Shown piece after piece: positions 19,311-30,347 of a stretch of DNA of 52,500 bases. Every line of letters starts with the position of its first letter. Position 1 is the stretch's first letter. A model generated the notes under the pieces. That model did not search any database and had not been told where the DNA came from. It saw nothing but the letters and a program-made list of their open reading frames with translations. Location of the stretch: the NCBI GenBank assembly GCA_009760855.2, contig WPIO01000054.1, forward strand, positions 2,182,501 to 2,235,000, in the 5' to 3' direction. This DNA comes from Cristatella mucedo (taxonomy: Eukaryota; Bryozoa; Phylactolaemata; Cristatellidae). Position numbers and translations under genes: made by a program.

Positions 19311-20975
19311 AAGAAGGAAGGGTTGGATCTCAGCTCTGGAACAACTGCTGTAGTCGCTGGACTCTAGATTAGCTGCCATTTTTGTGGCGCATTTATTACT
19401 CGCGTTCCTAGTTAGATCGCTAAGCAATAGGAAAATGGGCCACTTTCCTTTTCCCCCACTTTTTCCAGTTATACCGCATTGACACCACTGCAGTAGATCA
19501 TTTCTGATTTCGGCTTGATAATTAAGTTTAGATAATCATTACAAACAACGTCTTTGAACTTCATAGTCTTCAATCATTGATCTGTATAGCTAAATGCATG
19601 TAAACGATTTCTGAAATAAGCTACCGCAGTGGTGCAGATGCAGAGCTGAACTCACCTTAGAAATTTCATCTCGATCCGTGCTGTACTGACTCAGCTCTGG
19701 AATTCAGCTGATACAAAGTAAGTTGTGAATCAGTCTGCTTCAAAGTCACAAGCGTCATGTACCGCAGCAAGTGCTAACGTATATGTCAACATAACATGTT
19801 GGTTCAAAAAAATTGGTATACAAGTCACATACGATTTAGAGATAGGTAAATTTGAAATTTGCCGACATGTTGCTTCCGGTGTGTCCTTCCGGGCAAGGCA
19901 TGGCTTGAATAGTCATTTTTTATTATATCATTTTTACGTTGAAAGCGTCTAGACTTCAAATAAAAATATTAGCATGTTTGTCTCTCTCGAAAGGTACCCA
20001 AAGAAAATATTCAATCGTCGGACCAGTATTGCTTCCTGTCAGTATTTTCTCGGTTTACCCTCAAGACTAGCAGCGGGTCAAGCATGCAGTAGTTACCAAG
20101 AAAAGAGAGAGAGAGAGGGAGAGACAGAGAAATGCAATTTCTCAGAGAGCAGCTTGGGCAACAGCATCCTAGATATTTAGAGCAGGCGCCCGATTCTAAG
20201 AAACAGCCGAATGATTGGTTGGGATTCACTAGTAAACGAACGCTCGGGGAGAGAGAATACTGTGCTGACTCTGCGGGTTTCGACGGCGGGAGACGTACCG
20301 TCTTAAGGAAACAGAAGCCAGGTCGTTATGGCGGTGGCGTATTCTTCATTCGACTAGCCCAGGTTCGCCAGTCACTGCTCGAGTTTCTCTACGGCACGAT
20401 GTGTGTTTGGGCGTTTGCATAGCCACTGTGGACGTTGCGTTCGTTCGAAGTTCTCTAGGCACTGCACTAGCTGCTGCCACCTCGATCGGACGATCCAGCT
20501 CGTCCGGAAACGTCAAGGTGCAAAATAAGAGGCTTTTTAAGGGAATTTTAAGAAGAATTTTAATTTTAATAAGAGAATTTTCGGGGAAATTTTCCCTCGC
20601 CGCCCAAACCAATCTGCCCAGCCTGCAGGAGGTAATTAACATTGGGGTAATTAACATTGTGCGCACACACACGCACGCACAAGCGTACTCGCACGGTCGT
20701 TTGCCTGTGCCGTTGGCGGCGGCCGTCGAAGACGAGACGACCCAGCGTCTGCACGCTCATTTACCCGGCCTGCGTCATTGACCCGGCCTGCATCATGACC
20801 CCGGCCTGCATCGAACGGACGAAGGTTAATCAAGCAGATGACCAGACGGTCAGAAATGCTGGCGAACTTCTTAATAGCGTGTCTCTGGCGCATATATCCA
20901 TGGACCGCGTTACGAGATATAGCTCTGGTGACCTCACGTGTTCAGCCACGTGACTAGCCGTAGGCACGAATCGCC
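19311..20975. other. No gene recognised
   Basis: Mixed composition with a short GA run (20103-20128). There are open frames up to 126 codons on both strands with no recognisable content. Short CACGTG sites lie at about 20936 and 20948. Confidence 0.4.
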
Positions 20976-20979
20976 GCAG

Positions 20980-21116
20980 TGCTTGGTTCTTTGACTCAAT
21001 TACGCATCATTGACCTTAGCATCAACTTTATAACCGTTGGCCCCCCTTGGCTCGCAGCAGAACGGCCCCGCGAACTGTGGATCTACCCAGGACCTAACCA
21101 GACGGCTCCCTGTAAG
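20980..21116 (+). CDS. Isolated exon-like leucine-rich-repeat segment
   Basis: A 137-bp segment bounded by a possible acceptor (GCCGCAG, ending 20979) and a strong donor (AAG|GTAAGC, GT at 21117). In between, the frame reads 'LTQLRIIDLSINFITVGP', which fits the leucine-rich repeat consensus (LxxLxxLxLSxNxIxxx), followed by 'PWLAAERPRELWIYPGP' and an NQT glycosylation sequon. The frame is closed by a stop at 20961 upstream and by stops after the donor, as expected of an exon. It is not related to the LINEs here. No neighbouring exon was found, so it may be one exon of a long gene, or an exon relic. The acceptor's pyrimidine tract is poor. Confidence 0.4.
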
Positions 21117-21394
21117 GTAAGCGTTGCCGAACTGCCACCCGCCGCGCCTGCAACAATGTCTAACGCTGGCTGTTAGCTGCCGAAAATCCTGAGCTGTGGC
21201 GCTAACTAATCGCGCGCTTCGCTGTTTCAAAGCTTGGCGAGCACAGCGCCGGAATGCTAGGAACGCGGTAGAGTACAGCTCCGAACGTCTTCTTGCCGCC
21301 GAGCGCTGATTGGCCACTTCACCTGCTCAGTGGCTTCTAGCTTCCGCTTGTTCCGCTGCAGTAGCGGTACTAGCTATAAGCTGGAACAGTGATA

Positions 21395-21940
21395 CAATAA
21401 TAATAAAAATAATGAATGCACGTTTGCAATGCAATCTCGGAGTACTTTGTCTCTTTCTAAGCACTTTACACGTGCTGTTAAGGAAGCACGACTCTATGGT
21501 TAGCCGTAACATGCACAGTGTCAACATGCGTAATATGATTAGTGGGACATAGTAAGCAAGAAAGCCTAAGGACATCAACGCCCCAATTCAAATCCAACGA
21601 CCACTCACGAGGCGAGCAGCGTGCACTCACGACGACCAATCACCAGGACCCGTGTGGAGCTTCTGCGAGGAGCAGGCTCGTGTTTGGCTTCTTCTTAAAT
21701 GTCGTCAAGTCAGCAGATGTCGTGATGTCAGTCAGGAGGGAGTTCCAGGCTTTGGAAGGATACGAGCTAAGAACACGATCTCCAAAGAAATTTAAGTTCG
21801 TACGATAGCTAAACGATTTGATTTGGAAAAGCGAGCGGAACTATGCCTAGCCTGGCTGAGGAGTAGTTCTGATAGGTAGGCTGGAGCCAGAGAATGAAGG
21901 TACCTAAAAGTGAGAGTGACAGAACATTGAATCCTGCCTT
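21395..21940 (-). mobile_element. LINE family A, 5'-truncated copy
   Basis: Minus strand: ATT-like repeat (21397-21412), a degraded stem-loop, 3' untranslated part ('acgactctatggttagccgt'), then the C-terminal coding remnant with the 'gttccaggctttgg' (21739), 'aagaacacgatctcca' and 'tgataggtaggctggagcc' landmarks. There may be an unrelated insert at about 21545-21660. Confidence 0.8.
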
Positions 21941-22167
21941 CGAAGATTCCCAGCCACCTTATCTCTACACCAATCTACGTGAAATTCTACTTTAAATGAC
22001 TGCTGAGTTTGGATTCAAGAGCGTCGCCGTGCTAATGTAAACACATTTTCAAAATGAGCTCTAGTGACTGACAGCGAATCCAACATTCGCTGCAAGGAGT
22101 CGCGAGACGCAGCGCCGCAGTGTACGCCGCAGTTTGCTTCTTACTTACGCCTGGGCTCCCTGGCTCC

Positions 22168-22213
22168 CTGGCTCTACGGGTGCCGGCCGCCCGACCGGCA
22201 CCCGTAGAGCCAG
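22168..22213. repeat. Perfect 19-bp inverted repeat, 8-nt loop
   Basis: Arms 22168-22186 (CTGGCTCTACGGGTGCCGG) and 22195-22213 are exact reverse complements around the loop CCGCCCGA. It lies about 55 bp upstream of a LINE B insertion. A stem this perfect should be unstable in a genome unless recent or selected. Confidence 0.95.
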
Positions 22214-22269
22214 CAGGAAGTAGAGCTTAGTCGGAGCGGAACTAGCCGCCGCGGGGACGGCTGTCTGCA

Positions 22270-22925
22270 ATCAGCGCTTGTAGTTCCCTTTTGGCTGGGC
22301 TGCCAAAGAAAGCAACTAGGCCACTGCAGCGGACTATGAACATGGCTGCAAGGCTGGTCTTCAAGTCCCAGCTGCTTGAGCACGTGTCTCCTTTGCTAAA
22401 AGAGCTAGGATGGCTGCCGGTTGAGCAACGGATACAGAGCAAAGTTCTTACGCTGACCCGCAAAGGCCCGCCACGGCTTGGCTCCTTCGTACCTAGCTGA
22501 ACTGCTGCATCAGTTTCAGCCTGTTCGCGCCCTCAGGTCTTGTGTGGACAATACATTAGCTGTCCCATTCCTCCGCTTAAAGACCGTTGGCGATAGCGGC
22601 CTTAGCTCGGCAGGTCCTAGACTGTGGAACTTGCTCCCACAATTCTTACGCAACGACATCTACTCTCCTACTGCCGACTATGGCACATCCTTTTCAGCGG
22701 CCCTGAGCTGCTACTTCTATGCTACTCACTACCTCAACTGCTCTTCTGACACTGCTATGCTTCCTACTTTCTCTTTGTTGCGTGAGACGAAGTCTGTTGG
22801 CTACCGAATGCGTACCGAAAGCCGCTCAGGCTGTGAGTGCTCTATACAAAACTCTCCTTCGTAACACCCACATGATCTTTATGACTTTGTGGAGTTACAG
22901 ACGGAGATACATTACATTTCGGTCG
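22270..22925 (+). mobile_element. LINE family B, 5'-truncated copy
   Basis: Plus strand: the C-terminal LINE B domain in two overlapping frames (22291-22500, then 22478-22864), with 'NMAARLVFKS', 'ELGWLPVEQRIQSK' and 'GPRLWN'. The 3' untranslated part follows ('catgatctttatgactttg' at 22871) with a short ATTACATT tail at about 22909-22919. It is the best reference for the B family 3' end. Confidence 0.9.
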
Positions 22926-23039
22926 ATAATAGAGGTTTGAGCCTGCCTGCAGGTATCTTTTTATTGCATTAAGGCGAGCAGCCTGCACCGAGGCTTGACC
23001 AGGACATTAGCTAGTGTTAAACGTGGGCAGATACTATTA

Positions 23040-23400
23040 GCTAATGTAATGCAACGTGTCTCCGTCTGTGCATTCACTAAGCCGCAAAGGCTCTGTGAAT
23101 GCATGGATGGATTGGATGGAATGGCATTGGAATGAATGGACTGGCTAAAAGGGTGTTACGCAGGTGAGTTGTCCACAGCGAACTCACAGCCTCAGCGGCT
23201 TTCTTTACGCATTCGGTAGGCCACAGACTTCGTCTCGTACAACAGAGAGAAAGTGAGAAGCTAGCAGAGTCAGGAGAGCGGTTGAGGAAGTGAGTATCAT
23301 GGAAATAGCAGCTCAGGACGATTGGAAGAGATCTGTGCCGAAGTCGGCAGCAGGAGAGTAGATGGCAATGCGCAAGAACGCCTAAACATAGCGATTTACG
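23040..23400 (-). mobile_element. LINE family B 3' end
   Basis: Minus-strand copy with 'agacttcgtctcg' (23225), 'gctcaggac' (23310) and the left-side tail 'taatgtaatgcaacg' at 23042. A ~75-bp insert of ATGGATTGG-like repeats (about 23070-23145) interrupts the 3' untranslated part; it is itself bounded by GCATTCAC and GTGAATGC. Confidence 0.75.
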
Positions 23401-24230
23401 GAAGTGTAGAAGGGATAGAATAAATAGCCTATGAGCTGAGTAGATTGCTAGAACGTGAAGATGCAATGATAGCTTCTCGGATGGCGGACAGGAAATGAGT
23501 GCGGCCATTTTCCTGGCGACATTTTCACCCGCTTGGTTGCAGCAGTACGGCAATGAGCGCTGGATTAGAGCGGAAAGCATCCCAAAGATATATTCTCCTG
23601 GAATAACAACAATAAAAATATTTATAATTTCTCTTGGACTGCAAGTTTCAGTAGACACGAAAGGAAGCGGCGCGTGAGCAAACTTAAACAGTACCTGACA
23701 GGATCGAGTCTCATCGGTTACCTGCCTCAGGCGTGAGATATTTAGCAAAACTGCTATTCCAATTCATTCAGCGAGCTTCAATTAGTTTTAGTATAGGAAA
23801 AAACAATTTTATGAATACAACTCAGAATGAATAAAACTCAGAGGTAAAAACTTGGACCGAGACGGACGTCCTGGTCGGTCATACACAAAAATGGCTCTTC
23901 ATCGGCATCTCCAAGGCAACATTCGGTATTTACCGAATGTTGCCGGAAATTACTAAATGATCGCAGCACCCACGACGCACGGTTCAGCCGCGAATGTGGT
24001 CAGGCGCTAACAGGAGAAAGCTGCCTCTCCAGTTACGCAGTTGCTTTTCTGTCCCGACGACATTATTGACAAAACGATGCAGAGGAGACAGAGGCAAAAG
24101 GCACTGGGAGATGCGTTGACATTGGTATTGGCCGCAGAAAGACAGAAACAGACACGCGTTCATAGACAATAACACAGACTGATTTAGACATAGGGAAAGA
24201 GAGACAGATATAGACGCAAGAAGACAGAGA
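23401..24230. other. No gene recognised
   Basis: Mixed-composition sequence. A local 14-bp inverted repeat 'attcggtatttaccgaat' lies at about 23920-23938. The minus frame 23077-23748 merely reads through the LINE B copy. Confidence 0.4.
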
Positions 24231-24231
24231 C

Positions 24232-24430
<199 letters not shown>

Positions 24431-24454
24431 AAGAGAGAGAGAGACTTAGAGGCA

Positions 24455-24548
24455 ATCATGCTTCCTTTGCAGCAAATGTAAAGTTCCTAGAAAGAGATTG
24501 AGTTCTTTGAGGGTGCCATATCAAATGTATTATGATTATTTTTATTCT
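24455..24548 (+). mobile_element. LINE family A 3' tail within microsatellite
   Basis: 'cttcctttgcagcaaatgtaaag' followed by the diverged stem-loop and an ATT-like end. GA/GACA repeats continue on both sides, so the short LINE copy inserted into an existing microsatellite. Confidence 0.8.
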
Positions 24549-24603
24549 TAGAGACAGACAGAGACTGACAGATACGAACAGAAAGAGAGACAGAGACGGA
24601 CAT

Positions 24604-24680
<77 letters not shown>

Positions 24681-24715
24681 AAGAGAGAAAGAGAGAGAGA
24701 GAGAGAGACAGCGAC
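24549..24715. repeat. (GACA)n/(GA)n microsatellite
   Basis: GACAGA units to about 24600, then GA runs with single AA interruptions. Confidence 0.97.
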
Positions 24716-25006
24716 ACATCTTCATCGAAAGAGCTCAGCACAATCCTTTTGGAGGTCACAAAAGCAGAGACATTAGATACCTATGATTGTAGGCTAAAGC
24801 TTCGCGACAAATGGCCGCCAGGCCGGCCGGCCTCAGGGTTGCATAGCCTATCTAAAGTTATCAATGGCCAGATGTATAATAATAATAAGAATTATCATTA
24901 TTACATATTTGTACAGCGCCAGCAGAGAACTTGATCTCTTTCTAGACACTTTGCATATGCTGCAAAGGAAGCATGGTCGGATGGTTAGTGTGACACATGA
25001 CGAACG

Positions 25007-25249
25007 TGTAGTGTGAATTATCATCGCGAACGGCACAGAACACCAGCCGGCATGCAACACCACCAGTTTATTCTCCCTACACACGGAGCAGGGCAAAGCA
25101 CGACTCTCCTCGCCCCTATCGCCCAATTGAGTCCCCCGACTCCCTTGTCATAACAACCACTAATAGCACGTCCGGGCTGCTTACCACATCGAGTGTCACA
25201 GCCCACTCGTACAGCGATCTGGGGCAGTGTCATCAATTAAATAAAACCA
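25007..25249 (-). repeat. 3' LTR
   Basis: Left copy of the long terminal repeat. It pairs with 26459-26705 along its whole length, with small indels in the 'gagtccccc' region. Because the element is on the minus strand this is the downstream LTR. Confidence 0.85.
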
Positions 25250-26245
25250 TATGCCCGCCTGATCTGGAGATCAATTAACGACGTAGCCAGAGCAGCAAGC
25301 AGCCGTTCTTCTCCACTGCTTAGACAACTAGAAGGTTAAACATTAACCATTAACCATTAACATAGTCCTCATATCGAGCCGGTGGTCTCAGGCCACATCT
25401 TGGACGTAGCTGCCTGCCGGGCTCGTCGTCTCTGGACATACTACGGGCCAGCATCGGAGTGTTTGTCAAGGAGTTCGTTGGCGATCGGTACTGGTCTGAT
25501 GTCCGCTAGGTGGCGGCGGATTCCATTAATTTCAATGCCAACTCCTTCCGCCGGGGCAGTAACTGTTCCCTTAATTATGAGGCTATGTAACAGCTGCTCG
25601 GAGGAGGCGGGCGACCGCACGGCCTGTGGAAACGAGCCGGCTGCGTTTAACAGCTGCGTTCATGCGTCGTGGGGCCACATATCTCTCCACCGCTGGCGCC
25701 TCGTCGGGCGGCACAGCCTCGAAGCTCAAGGATGCATCCCACACCACCACCACTTCGCAAGCCACCACCGCGTCTCCTGGCGCGGCCGCGTCTTCGGGCG
25801 CCGCTGCAGCCGTATTTCCGACCTGCACGGCATCTCCGATCTTCGCCTCGTCTCCTACCTGTGCTGCGTCACAGCCCACTTTCGTCGCCGATTTTCGAGC
25901 CTCCGACCTGCTCCGCATCTCCGACTTGCTCCGAGTCGTAACCCACCGGTTCGTCGCATGCTAGCGTCACGTCCACGGCTTCCGCTACCTCGCAGGCCGT
26001 CGCCTCGTTGCACACCACGTTCGCCTGGCAAGCCGTCACAGCCTGGATCTCTGTCACCAAGTTCCGCACGTGGCATTCTGGTAAACCGTTGTCGCCCGGC
26101 ACACCATCGGCGATTGCTGATATTGCTTCCGGTCCCTTTTGTCGCCGCCCTCTCTCTCACAAGCATTTGCTAACTCAGCGCTCAGCAGTCGCGCTTTACC
26201 TACAGGGCTAGCCAGCGCTGTTACCAGAGCCTCGAGAAGCAGACG

Positions 26246-26425
26246 TTAGTCATCCTTGAATGCCTTTGGCATGTAAGAATAAACATAGAAGGCGCTTCCT
26301 TCCAGGAAGAGAGGCAGATATTTGTGCCAGATTGTCGGACTGAAACCGTACAGCTTGAGCCGCCGCTCCGAGTCAAGCAGCCAAGTTGCGAAGTCATCAC
26401 CGACTTGAAAATGCTCAAGCAACAT
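26246..26425 (-). pseudogene. gag remnant of the LTR element
   Basis: A 59-codon frame with 'FATWLLDSERRLKLYG' and 'LPLFLEGSAFYVYSYMP', which fits the capsid N-terminal pattern of Ty3/gypsy gag proteins (a W-containing 'FxxWLxxFE' block, then 'LPLxLxGxAxxxY'). It ends at a TAA where family members continue; the 'RLLLEALVTALASP' that follows is still readable past the stop. Later Ala/Val/Glu-rich frames (minus 26102-25583) are probably the decayed rest of gag. Confidence 0.6.
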
Positions 26426-26458
26426 TGCTGTAGGTCACCGCCGCCGCCGGAAATGGCT

Positions 26459-26705
26459 TGTAGTCTGAATTATCGCCGCGAACGGCACAGAACGCTAGCC
26501 GGCGTGCAACACCACCAGTTTATTCCACCTCCACACAGAGCAGGGCGAAACACGACTCTCCTCGCCCCTCTCGCCCACCGGAGTCCCCCCCCCGACTCTC
26601 TTATCAAAACAACCACTAATAGCACGGCCCGGCTGCTTACCACATCGGGTGTCACAGCCCACTCGTACAGCGATCAGGGGTAGTGTCAACAATTAAATAA
26701 AACCA
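26459..26705 (-). repeat. 5' LTR
   Basis: Right copy of the terminal repeat, upstream with respect to the element's transcription. The shared 'taataaactggtgg'-type polyadenylation segment lies at about 26515-26525 on the plus strand (as its complement). Confidence 0.85.
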
Positions 26706-27225
26706 CAGCACGCTCAATGGTAACAAGCATAATATTGCTAGAGATGACATGCACACAGTGGGCATGCAAATATGTTTGGTGGTAGCATGCACAGTGTCGG
26801 CACGCATAAGCACACAAAGGATAAATCGCGTGGAGCCATTAGCTGCTGCGATGAATAGACGCGTTTTAGCTTCTTTTTACATACCGTAAATATAGGGGAT
26901 ATCGTGACGTCAGGCCTCTCTACAGAGAAACAGCCAGAAGCACGGCGCTGAAAGAGCCAAAGAAAAAAAGAAAGAGCTCTTTGAAAGAGCTCTTTCAACA
27001 CACTGAAGATGGTTTAAATTTTGAAGACCCTGGAAGGACCTAGGGATCTCCGAGAGATTCTTTGAGAAGGGACGCTGCCCGGAACCGGATATAAGAAATT
27101 GGTGCTCCATATTCGGAAGCGTGTCAAGTGGCCCACCAAAGCAGAGAGCCGGACGGAGCGCATCTTTGCGGGAGTTTGCCGAGGATTTGCCTACTTTATG
27201 CTTGATCAATATTCAATAATATCAA

Positions 27226-27296
27226 TAAGAATTCGAACACGTGACCGGTCGCGTGAAAAGCAACAGCCTTACCTTGTGAGCCGTCGCGGCTCGCCT
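27226..27296 (-). mobile_element. tRNA-derived SINE head fragment
   Basis: The minus strand reads 'ggcgagccgcgacggctcac', 'aaggtaaggctgttgctttt' and a B box (GTGTTCGAATTC). Only the tRNA-like 70 bp remains. Confidence 0.65.
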
Positions 27297-27852
27297 AGGG
27301 AGCACCCTTCCGGTGAGCGGGGCTACAGGCCGGACCAGTGCACTAGCCGCTGAGGAGCTGAGTGCCGCGCGTGCTCGCGGGCTTTCTCGCCGGAAGCCGC
27401 GCTTGATAGCGGCGTCCTAGGTGGTGCGCTCCGTCGGGTCTTCGGAATGCCGCTCATCGACGCATATAGAGCACCGGGCTCGCATTCTCTCGCATTCCGT
27501 AAGCTGGACGGCGAAGCAATCCCCTGGGCGGCGCTCAGAAGCTCTCGGCGGATTCTAACCGAATGCCGCTCGCTTAAACATTGCAGGTGCACACAAACGA
27601 GAGGAAATCCGGGGAGCGTCCGCAGAGGGCGGCGTTCGACTTCCGGCCGACGAAAGCGCGCTCCGTCCCGTCGCGCATCGTCGCCCGACGACCGGCCTGA
27701 CTGCCGGCCGGCTGAGCCGGCTCAGCGACCCCACTTCTTCTTTTTTTTACAGCCACCAGCACGAGGGCGAGGTCGCGTTTCGCTTTCGTCGACACGCTCG
27801 AAGCGATCTGTGGCGGCGGCGGCGCACCACCGTGCTCGGGCGAGCGCTCGCA
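27297..27852 (+). promoter_or_regulatory. 5' flank of receptor B with candidate splice acceptor
   Basis: GC- and CpG-rich DNA. A long pyrimidine tract directly before ACAG (27733-27752) is a textbook 3' splice site; exon sequence would start at 27753, 100 bp before the receptor ATG. This suggests that an intron interrupts the 5' untranslated region. No matching donor or TATA box was identified with confidence. Confidence 0.4.
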
Positions 27853-29226
27853 ATGACAGCCGCCCACGTTGACGACGTTCCTACCGCATCCGGTCTCTTC
27901 AACCTCGGCGGCGGCGACCACGACGGCAGAGCGATGTACGCGTCCGCCATCCTGACCGCGGCGGCGACGGCGGCGGCGGCGACGACGACGTGGTCTGACG
28001 GCACGCAGTCCAACGGCACCTGGTCTAACGGCACGTGGTCGCCGGCGCTCGTCGGCTGGGACGCCCATGGCGACGGCGACAGCGGCGACCGCCACTACGA
28101 CAACGTCGACCCGTCGAGCACGTACACGCCGCACGAGCTGCGGCTCCGCTCGCTGTGGCTCTACTGCGGTTTCCCGATCCTCGCCGTCGGCACGGTCGGC
28201 CACGCGCTCGCCATCGCCACGCTGCTGGCATCGAGCGGCATGCGCGCCATGCCGCTCGCCGCCTTCCTGCTGCCCATGTCCGTCGCCGGCCTGGTGGCGC
28301 TCTACGCCGGCCTGCTGCGCACGGTCGTGCGCGAGCTGACGTACGACGCGCTGCGGCTCGAGGACGTCACCGGAAGCGAGCTCGCCTGCCGCCTGCACCT
28401 GGCCGCCGTGTACGCGTCGCTGCAGCTCTACTCGTGGCTCGAGGCGTGCGTGGCCGTCGAGCGGCTCGTCGCCGTGCGCTGGCCGCACCACTACCACCGC
28501 TGGTTCACGTCCCGGCGAAACGCGGCCGCCGCACTCGGCGCGACGGCCGCCGTGCTGGCGCTCGCCGCCGTGCCGTACCGCGCGTACGGCCACTCGCCGG
28601 ACGGCTTCTGCGGCGTGGTCGACAAGCCTCTGTTCCACGGCGTCTGGCGCTACGTGCACTGGGCGGCGTACGCCGCGTTGCCCGTCGCCGTCATGCTGCC
28701 GTGCAACGCGCTCGTCGCGCGAACCCTGTGCCACCCGCGGCTCAGCCGCAACGCCGACGTGCGCAAGGCGCGGCCCGTCACCGTCATGATGCTGGCGCTG
28801 AACGCCGTCTTCGTCGCGACCACCGTGCCGATCATGGTCGGCGACTGGAGAAGCGGCGGCGGCGGTGAAGACGGCGTGCGAAGCGGGGACGCTGAGGAGA
28901 CGGTCTGGAGCGTCTCCCGGCTGCTCATGTACCTGGGCAGCGCCGCCACGTTCGCCGTCTACCTGGCGATAGGCGCCAAGTTTCGCGTCGCGCTTCGCAA
29001 GCTGCTCATCACGGGCAAGTCGCGCTTGACTCGGCTCGCCTCCGTGCTGAGCAGCGGAAGCGGTACGTACCAGTCCGAGTTGGCTGAGCGCGGCGGCGGC
29101 GGCGGCAGCAGCGGACGCCGCCGCCCCAGTCACTCTTCGGGCGCAGCAGCCACCGGAGCCACAGCGTCGGCAGACTGGACGGAGAGCGGCACGTTCGTGG
29201 CGACGACGACGTCGAAGAAGACGTGA
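27853..29226 (+). CDS. Divergent class A GPCR, gene B
   Basis: A 457-residue seven-helix receptor in one frame, paralogous to the gene at 6701. Numbering from the ATG at 27853 (G at -3; the frame's upstream GTG at 27832 is not a plausible animal start): two NGT sequons (N54, N59) in the outside N-terminus, TM1 about 100-126, TM2 132-156, TM3 180-202, TM4 223-241, TM5 268-292, TM6 307-329, TM7 354-375, and 'AKFRVALRKLL' as helix 8. C179 and C253 form the expected disulfide; the DRY site is E203-R204-L205. As in gene A, N1.50 is His (H117) and D2.50 is Gly (G146); NPxxY has become SAATF (363-367). Strongest identity to gene A is in TM1 ('VGTVGH') and TM3 ('LYSWLEACVxVERLxAVRWP'). The C-tail is Ser/Gly-rich. 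The ligand is unknown. Confidence 0.88.
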   Translation: MTAAHVDDVPTASGLFNLGGGDHDGRAMYASAILTAAATAAAATTTWSDGTQSNGTWSNGTWSPALVGWDAHGDGDSGDRHYDNVDPSSTYTPHELRLRSLWLYCGFPILAVGTVGHALAIATLLASSGMRAMPLAAFLLPMSVAGLVALYAGLLRTVVRELTYDALRLEDVTGSELACRLHLAAVYASLQLYSWLEACVAVERLVAVRWPHHYHRWFTSRRNAAAALGATAAVLALAAVPYRAYGHSPDGFCGVVDKPLFHGVWRYVHWAAYAALPVAVMLPCNALVARTLCHPRLSRNADVRKARPVTVMMLALNAVFVATTVPIMVGDWRSGGGGEDGVRSGDAEETVWSVSRLLMYLGSAATFAVYLAIGAKFRVALRKLLITGKSRLTRLASVLSSGSGTYQSELAERGGGGGSSGRRRPSHSSGAAATGATASADWTESGTFVATTTSKKT

Positions 29227-29691
29227 GCGCTCCCGTGCGGCGCCGGCGGCGGCGGCGCGATGGTTGAGGTCGAGTGACTGAGGCGCGCTCGTGCGGCAGC
29301 GCGTGCCTGAGCGCCGCTCCCAGCGACGGGCGTCAGCGCCGGAGTCTGCTGTCAGCGGCGTGAGCGGTGACAGGGCCATAACGGTGACATAGCGACCATA
29401 CATGCGGCCACACATAGCGGTGACAGGGCCAGAGCCGGGGACGCGCCCCCGGCTAGGCAGGCGCGCGAAGCCCGAGCGCTCGGCTAGTATGGCCGGCCGT
29501 TCGCGCGCGTGCACAGCACTTCGCGGCTGCAGGGAGCCCGGTGCGAGCGGCAATGTGGGCGGAGCCGCGCGACCACCGTAGCTGCGGAACTTCTACGGCA
29601 CCCGTTGGCGCCACCGCCGCTTCACTCGCAGCTCTCGGACGACGCGACTTTCGAGAGGAAGCAGTCGACGCTCGAACGAACGTCACCTCGG
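29227..29691. other. 3' flank of receptor B
   Basis: GC-rich. 'agcggtgacagggcca' is repeated at about 29365 and 29415, and an 8-bp stem (AGCCGGGG/CCCCGGCT) lies at 29433-29454. No AATAAA signal is visible before the GA tract. Confidence 0.45.
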
Positions 29692-30152
<461 letters not shown>

Positions 30153-30347
30153 CCTATTTCCGGGATCGCAAAAGGCACCTGCCGTCCAGAGGTGATCGGT
30201 CGCCACGAGCCTATTAGGGGCGGGCGAATTGCGTTAGAGTTCCTCGTTTTGCGGCCCTGCAGTTGCGGAGGAATCGTGCGGGTGCTTCCGCCGTCTGCTC
30301 GGCGAATAACTTGCACGTATATTGCACTATATATATAATTCATTTGC

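Larger units (their letters stand above)
25007..26705 (-). mobile_element. Deleted Ty3/gypsy-like LTR retrotransposon
   Basis: Two direct repeats of about 245 bp (25007-25249 and 26459-26705) flank about 1.2 kb. On the minus strand each begins TGG, ends ACTACA (the TG...CA rule) and contains an AATAAA signal (plus-strand TTTATT at about 25069 and 26521), so transcription runs right to left. The inside holds a gag remnant near the 5' LTR and a short stretch resembling the very end of an integrase next to the 3' LTR (about 25480-25570, 'INGIRRHLADIRPVP'). Protease, reverse transcriptase and most of the integrase are gone. No clear target duplication or primer-binding site was found. The LTRs differ at several percent of sites, so it is not new. 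Confidence 0.8.
24877..26900 (-). mobile_element. LINE family A 3' end, split by LTR element
   Basis: Minus strand: tail repeat and stem-loop region (24877-24955) and 3' untranslated part to 25006, then the LTR element (25007-26705). The untranslated part resumes at 26706 ('cacgctcaatggtaacaagcat') and runs to about 26900, matching 13040-13070 and 42330-42440. The LINE was therefore in place first. Confidence 0.75.

Noticed and set aside
27574-29553. 659-codon minus-strand frame over receptor B
   Set aside because: Arg/Ala/Gly-rich shadow of the receptor coding sequence.
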